A DNA stretch of 64,000 nucleotides, from NCBI RefSeq assembly GCF_022201045.2, contig NC_068563.1, positions 5,518,001-5,582,000 on the forward strand, in the 5' to 3' direction. Made by a program: the position numbers and the translations under genes. Below the pieces are notes generated by a model. That model was given only the letters and a program-made list of their open reading frames with translations. It had not been told where the DNA came from and did no database searches. Every line of letters starts with the position of its first letter. Positions within the stretch are counted from its first letter, which is position 1. This document shows positions 58,472 to 64,000 of the stretch, in pieces. This stretch comes from Citrus sinensis (taxonomy: Eukaryota > Streptophyta > Magnoliopsida > Sapindales > Rutaceae).

Positions 58472-58479
58472 TATATAAA
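58472..58479 (+). promoter_or_regulatory. putative TATA box of AAA unit 5
   Basis: tatataaa lies 340 bp upstream of the preferred ATG (58812); the sequence between would be the leader. Position and context fit; not tested. Confidence 0.5.
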
Positions 58480-58811
58480 TATGCATAAAAATTCTCAAGA
58501 GTCATAAAACTTTAGATAGTATTTGTTTCCCTAACACTGTCCGATTCATCAAAGACAGGAGGAAGAAGATTGCGAAGAGAGGCGAATCAAGAAATGCTGA
58601 AGCGGGAGCATAGGCTGTAGTGAGTGCCATAATAGTAATACTAAGCCAGCTTCAAGGATCATATAATTGCATATCGTCTGCAATTTTCTTTCTTGACAGC
58701 GAAGAAACAAAGAGAACAACCAAAACCTCCTTTACCCTTTCATCCCCTTCAAATACTGTGCTCTTTCCCCCAAACCAAACAGTCCCACCACCACAAACAA
58801 GAGGAAAAAAA

Positions 58812-60771
58812 ATGATTATGTTTTTGGACACTACCCAAATGCCATCCATAACAACCGTGATGTCTGTGGCTGCCTCTGCAGCTGCTACGTTTATGCTTAT
58901 TCAATCTTACACTAGGCAATACTTGCCTGATGAGGTTAGCTCCTACTTTGATCAGAAATTCAAAAACTTTATTGCAAGAATTTACAGTGAGTTAACGCTT
59001 GTCATTGAAGAATATGACGATGGCCTCAACAGAAATAAACTATTTAAAGCGGCAAAGCTTTATCTTGAACCCAAAATCCCTCCCAATGTGAATAGAATTA
59101 AAATCAACTTGCCAAAGAAGGAATCCGAAGTTTCGCTTTCTGTTGAAAAGAATCAAGCGGTTTTTGATGTGTTTAATGGAGTTCGCCTAAAATGGAAGTT
59201 TGAGTTAAAACCAGCCCCGGATCAGGAGCTTTGCAATAATGGCAACTACATGTTTAAAGACCGTGTCCCCTGCTTTGAGCTGAGATTTCACAAGAAGCAT
59301 AAAGAAACTGTCTTGGGTACTTATATACCTCATATCTTAAAAAAATCTAAAGAGTTAAGCAAGAAAAAGAAAACTTTGAAGCTTTTTACTTTGAACTGTA
59401 ATAGGATAAATCACGATACACGGCAATCAGCAATCCTTGATCATCCATCCACTTTTGATACCCTGGCTATGGATACTGATATGAAGAAGATGATAATGGA
59501 TGATCTTGAGAGGTTTCTAAAGAGGAAAGATTATTACAGGAGAGTAGGCAAGGCATGGAAACGCGGGTATTTGCTGTTCGGTCCTCCAGGGACCGGGAAA
59601 TCAAGCTTGATTGCTGCCATGGCTAATTATCTCCATTTTGATGTCTATGACTTAGAGCTGTCTAGTGTGGAGGGAAATAAGCATTTAAGGAAGGTATTGA
59701 TTGCCACAGAGAATAAGTCCATTCTGGTTGTGGGGGACATTGATTGTTGCACCGAGTTGCAGGACAGAAGTGCACAAGCCAGAACTGCAAGTCCTGATTG
59801 GCATAGTCCAAGACGTGATCAGGTAATTTTATCATCCTATCTTTTTTTCTTTACCTAATGATTCTTAATCCATGTTTAATACCAGTATTTATAGATGCTG
59901 CAAATCAGGAATTTGATTTTATTTGTAGAGAGGATTTTAGAAACTTTTGGTAATTTTGTCAATACGTAGCTAGAACCAGAGGATCTGAAACTTGTCGATG
60001 GCACCAGCCCAAAATATTCTAGTTAGATATTGAGAAAGTGAAAAAGTGTTTTGAAGTTCTAAATTATTCTACATAAAGTGGTTCCTCCAGATACCCTAGC
60101 AATAGGATTCCAATTTTTGGATTACTAATTCCTAGAGCAAAATCAATAGGAAATAGGAGGGATAATATAATCGAGCAGTCAATTTGTTACATTTTCCTTC
60201 AAAATATGATGCTCGAACTAGTAATATGGTTCTTAAGATTGTTCGAATCAACAAATCCTATATACATGCATGACTTAAATCACGTTTTGTTTCTCAATTT
60301 CAGATCACCTTATCAGGATTGTTAAACTTCACAGACGGATTGTGGTCCAGCTGTGGTGATGAGCGGATCATTGTATTCAAAACCAACCATAAGGACAGGC
60401 TTGATCCTGCTTTGCTGCGCCCTGGCCGCATGGATGTGCACATCCACATGTCATATTGCACTCCATGTGGGTTCAAAATTCTGGCCTCCAAGTACCTTGG
60501 GATCACAGAGCATCCACTTTTCTCGGAGGTTGAAGAGTTGATAGAGTAAACACAGGTGAGTCCAGCAGAAGTAGTTGCGCAGCTGATGAGGAATAAGGCA
60601 CCTGAAATTACGCTAAGTGGCCTACTTGAGTTTCTTAAGATGAAGAAGAGGGACAACGATGAGATAGATGCTAAAGAAGCAGAGCAAAGAGCAATGGAAG
60701 CAAAAAGTATTCAAGAACTTCATGAGGAAACCAGTGAAGGAAAGAGTCAAGACATGATAAAGATTCATTAA
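58812..60771 (+). pseudogene. AAA unit 5: AAA-ATPase with premature stop and altered Walker B
   Basis: Exon 1 is 58812-59822 (337 codons; ATG after an A-run, MIMFLDTTQMPS), intron 59823-60303, exon 2 60304-60771, phase 0. The frame is open upstream to 58620, but paralogues support 58812. Anchor, AAA-associated domain and Walker A GPPGTGKS (257-264) are intact. Walker B reads LVVGDIDC: G308 replaces the Glu found in units 1, 3 and 6, removing an acidic residue of the nucleotide site. In exon 2, sensor 1 reads FKTNHKD where the others have FTTNHKD. A TAA at 60547-60549 follows VEELIE where unit 3 has Lys; the frame then continues to a normal end after 492 positions. The expected product is 418 residues, lacking the C-terminal lid. 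Early decay, or a truncated form; expression is unknown. Confidence 0.88.
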
Positions 60772-61073
60772 ATTTTTATGGTGGTTTACAGCAAGAAGTG
60801 GCCAGTTTGTAGTTAAAATCGGGGACTTACATCAGTTATCTACAGCATTTACATAATTGGGTAGTTTCTTTCAATTGAAAAATTTCTGACTTAGTATCTG
60901 CGAAATGTATGTTTTTGCTGCATTGTGGAATGATTAGAGATTATCAAGTAATTTGGAGAAGCAAGCTGTAATTTGTTGTAAGGCCGCTGGAAGACCTATG
61001 GTGTGTTTTTAATTTATTCTAAGTCTTTTTATTTTGCTTAACAATGCCGGATTAATAAATCCTAGTTGTTTTT
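60772..61073. other. 3' flank of AAA unit 5
   Basis: Non-coding sequence similar in places to the 3' flanks of units 3 and 4 (for example agttaaaat.gggactt..atcagt, shared with the unit 4 end), as expected of tandem duplicates. Confidence 0.5.
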
Positions 61074-61170
61074 CAACATTATAGGTACAACTCTGAGAGA
61101 CTTCTGCATACAAACCATCATTGATGATAAACAATTTATTCATTCATTTGTTGTCTTTGTAAATGTACAA
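61074..61170. repeat. direct duplication flanking E4, left copy
   Basis: It starts caacattataggtacaactc and ends tttgtaaatgtacaa. The right copy, with a small deletion and several mismatches, is at 62114-62200. Confidence 0.88.
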
Positions 61171-62119
61171 ATGTTGCGTTTACTTGTCAGTAATCGGAAT
61201 GGGCTTGAATCGAAATGTATTGGAATGGTAATTAGAATAAGTTGTTTACTTGACATATAGGAATTGAAATCGGAATGAATTAGATTGTAACAAGTTATTA
61301 AAAAGTACTTAATGAATTATTATTATAATTATTATTTTATATTTTAATTATAGTGATTATTTATTAAAAAGCTATTATTATTAATTATTGTTAATAATAT
61401 ATTAATTAATTAATTTTAAAATTAATTAATTAATTATAATTATAATTATTATAAAATATATTAATTATTGTGATTGTTTATTCAAAAATTATAATTATTA
61501 ATATATTATTGTTAAATATATATTAATAAATTAATTAATAGTAATAATTATATTTATAATTAGTATAATAGTATATTAACTAATTGATAATGATAATAAT
61601 ATATGAATTAGTTAAAATAATTATATTAATAATTATTAAAATTATTAATTAATTTATTATAATTATTAATTTATTATTGTTAATAATATACTAAAATATT
61701 AATTAATAGTAATAATTATATTAATTAATAATATATATTAATTAATTAAAATAATTATATTAGTAATTATTATAATAGTATATTAATTATTGTGATTATT
61801 TATCAAAAATTATAATTATTAATAACTATTGTTAATAATATATTAATTAATTTATTAATTAATTATAATAATATATTGATTAATTGTAAATGAGGACAAT
61901 ATATGCATTTTTAATTTTGGGGAGGGCAAAATAGTCATTCTTAGGAATGGGAGATTCATTCCCACCTCCCTTAGGAATGAATTTCTCATTCTTCATTTCT
62001 AAATTGTGGTGGGTCACATGATTCCGATTTATATTCCCAACTCTATTTTACGAAATAAACGTTGTCAATAATTCTGATTTTGGATTCCGATCCCTTAATT
62101 CGAGAAGTAAACACAACAT
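61171..62119. mobile_element. AAT-rich inverted-repeat element E4 (GTTTACTT-end family)
   Basis: The left end atgttgcgtttacttgtcag and the right end (reverse reading atgttgtgtttacttctcga) are inverted repeats. Each has an inner second gtttact(t)-like motif and GGAATGGG/TTCCGATTT runs. The core is AT with TTAATTAA and AATTATT repeats. No ORF. It is the best-preserved pair of ends of the family in this window. Confidence 0.75.
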
Positions 62120-62200
62120 TATAGGTACAGCTCTGACGTACAAACCATCATTGATGATAAACAATCTACTGATTCATTTGCTCTCTTTGTAAATGTACAA
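62114..62200. repeat. direct duplication flanking E4, right copy
   Basis: It starts caacattataggtacagctc and ends tttgtaaatgtacaa, and matches 61074-61170. Its first bases overlap the element's terminal inverted repeat. Confidence 0.88.
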
Positions 62201-62373
62201 AGTGTGAAAATTTTCTTAGATGAGAATCACTTCTCACAGTTTAATAATCAATTTTAACCAATATCTTAAGTTGTGTTTGATGTGGTTTATTAATTCTTTT
62301 TATTAACCAATTTGCTTCATTTCTCCCTAACCAATTTATACCGTGGCTTTAAAAGTAAATAAGTTGAAATGAA

Positions 62374-62455
62374 GGTTCACAAAATTAATGCCTGAAAACT
62401 TGCTCAAGAAGCAGGGTTCACAAAATTAATGCCTGAAAACTTGCTCAAAAAGGAC
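62374..62455. repeat. 41-bp tandem duplication upstream of AAA unit 6
   Basis: ggttcacaaaattaatgcct begins at 62374 (first base approximate) and again 41 bp later. A third partial copy (gaaacttgctcaagaaggac) follows at about 62465. The array lies about 470 bp before the ATG of unit 6. Confidence 0.8.
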
Positions 62456-62922
62456 TGTTTACTTGGAAACTTGCTCAAGAAGGACCACTAATTTTTGTTT
62501 TCTAGCTAAATTTTAAAGAAAGCGGAATCTATGTACTTTTTTTCTTAAACATTTTCAACCTTTGAAGTTATTTCAGGACACCTTATTTGAGAAGGAAACA
62601 TTTTTTTAATGGAACCAAGTTGAAATGAAAGTCTAAAGTAGTGTTTCCCACGTGATAGTCAACTGAGGTCTCTTGGTCACAAAGAAAAGCAACAACGAAA
62701 AGATCAAATGAACGGAAGCCTACAAAACCAGGCAAAACAAACACATTCTCACACTCACACTCACTCCAACATTGTTAAAAACTCACCACTGTCTTTCATT
62801 TTCCTCACAAACTAAACAGCCCCAGTTACCTGCATCATCTAACCTCAAAAATCCATAATTTTCTCTCAAACCAAACATCCCCAATCCTCCCCCCCCCCCC
62901 CCCCACTCACAACAAAAAAAAA

Positions 62923-63951
62923 ATGATTTTTAACACTACCCAAATGCCATCAACTAGGACCATTGTATCCGCAGCTGCCTCTACAACAGCTACATTTATG
63001 GTCATTCGATCCATTGCTCGCGATTACTTGCCTCGTGAGGTTCAATCTTACTTTGCTCTGAAGCTCAGAGATTTTATTTCAAGGTTTTCTAACGAGTTAA
63101 CGCTTGTCATTGATGAATATGATGGTGGCCTCAACCAAAACAAGCTCTTTAAAGCTGCAAAGCTTTATCTTGAACCCAAAATCCCTCCCAATGTGAAGAG
63201 AATCAAAATCAATTTGCCAAAGAAAGAAACTAATATTTCACTTTCTGTTGAGAAAAATGAAGAGATTGTTGATGTCTTTAATGGGGTTCACTTAAAATGG
63301 AAGTTTGAGTCAAAATCAACTCCATCTGAGGTTATCAACAATAGGCCATTTAATGGTTATAGGGTTAAAACTGATGCTGCATACTTTGAGCTGAGCTTTC
63401 ACAAGAAAAATAAAGACTTTGTTTTACGTACTTACATACCTCATGTCTTGAAGAAGTCTAAAGAAATAAGCCAGAAAAAGAAAACTTTGAAGCTTTTTAC
63501 TTTGGGGTCTCAAAGAGGACTGATTGGTGATAAATCAATATGGCAATCAGTGAATCTTGATCATCCGGCGACTTTTGATACATTGGCTATGGATTTTGAT
63601 ATGAAGAAGATGATAATGGATGATCTTGAGAGGTTTCTGCAGAGGAAGGAGTTTTATCGAAGAGTAGGCAAGGCATGGAAACGTGGGTATTTACTGTATG
63701 GTCCACCAGGGACTGGCAAATCAAGCTTAATCGCGGCCATGGCTAATTATCTCAAATTTGATGTCTATGACTTGGAGTTGTCTAATCTTCTGGGAAATAA
63801 TGATTTAAGGCATATTTTGATTGCCACAGAGAACAAGTCCATTCTGGTTGTGGAGGACATTGATTGCTGCATTGAGTTGCAGGACAGGCTTTCGCGGGCA
63901 AGGGCTGCAAATCCTGATTTTCTCATAGCAGGATATGAACAACAAAAACAG
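62923..63951 (+). CDS. AAA unit 6: BCS1/AATP1-like AAA-ATPase, exon 1 (gene runs off the window)
   Basis: Exon 1 has 343 codons from the ATG at 62923 (MIFNTTQMPSTRTIV, after an A-run) to a donor caacaaaaacag|gtaatc at 63951/63952; exon 2 lies beyond the window. The intron position and phase match units 3 and 5. Seen: hydrophobic anchor (about 12-33), AAA-associated domain (NKLFKAAKLYLEPKIPPNVK), Walker A GPPGTGKS (260-267), and Walker B LVVEDIDC with E311-D312 intact. A short insertion (SQRGLIGDKSIWQSVNLDHP region) makes it slightly longer than unit 3. No damage is visible, so it is probably functional if exon 2 is intact. A C-run near 62889-62904 and a 41-bp duplication lie upstream. Confidence 0.92.
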
Positions 63952-64000
63952 GTAATCTTATCATCCTACATTTCTTTATTTTAACTTAATAATTCTTAAT

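Noticed and set aside
58620-58811. Upstream 64-codon extension of AAA unit 5
   Set aside because: Open frame only; paralogues begin at the ATG after the A-run, and the extension has no family similarity.

Overview
The window is plant nuclear DNA, most likely from a dicot. The signs are AT-rich intergenic sequence, GT-AG introns, plant Copia and Gypsy LTR retrotransposons, many small non-autonomous DNA transposons, an intron-containing tRNA-Tyr, and plant gene families: defensin, DUF4408 protein, NADPH aldo-keto reductase, SABATH methyltransferase and plant BCS1/AATP1-type AAA-ATPases. A rosid such as Citrus would fit, but that is inference; nothing here fixes the species.

Layout. 1-3337: 3' part of a Copia element with its 3' LTR. 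3580-3752: second exon of a plant defensin gene, with the Copia element sitting where its intron or first exon should be. 3972-4057: tRNA-Tyr(GTA) with a 13-nt intron. 4151-9750: an AAT-rich inverted-repeat element, then gene-poor DNA. 10130-10819: DUF4408 membrane protein. 11829-14335 (minus strand): five-exon aldo-keto reductase, apparently intact. 14422-18290: transposon-derived and tandemly repeated DNA. 18997-20767: SABATH carboxyl methyltransferase gene with a premature stop in exon 3.

From 21.6 kb to the end lies a head-to-tail array of six AAA-ATPase units, all on the plus strand. Each has the same plan: a long exon 1 (membrane anchor, AAA-associated domain, Walker A and B), one phase-0 intron, and an exon 2 beginning (V/I)TLSGLLNF (sensor 1, arginine fingers, lid). 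Unit 1 is split by a young Copia element (5-bp TSD, LTRs 1 difference in 289). Unit 2 is reduced to an N-terminal and a C-terminal remnant 7.9 kb apart. Unit 3 (39865-43230) is intact, with a hAT-like element in its intron. Unit 4 is in four pieces, broken by a 5'-truncated Copia and by a Gypsy fragment that itself carries a solo LTR. Unit 5 has an altered Walker B motif and a premature stop. Unit 6 is intact as far as the window shows. Units 1-2 and units 3-6 form two subfamilies by their N-terminal domains.

The array is a local gene family being expanded and eroded by transposons. Related plant AAA proteins (AtOM66, AATP1, HSR4 types) are stress- or defence-associated membrane ATPases. No operon-like functional system links the other genes. 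The most informative structures are the dated and nested insertions, an orphan defensin exon, a 541-bp Mutator-like foldback element with a perfect 9-bp TSD, and two insertions flanked by direct duplications of about 85-97 bp.
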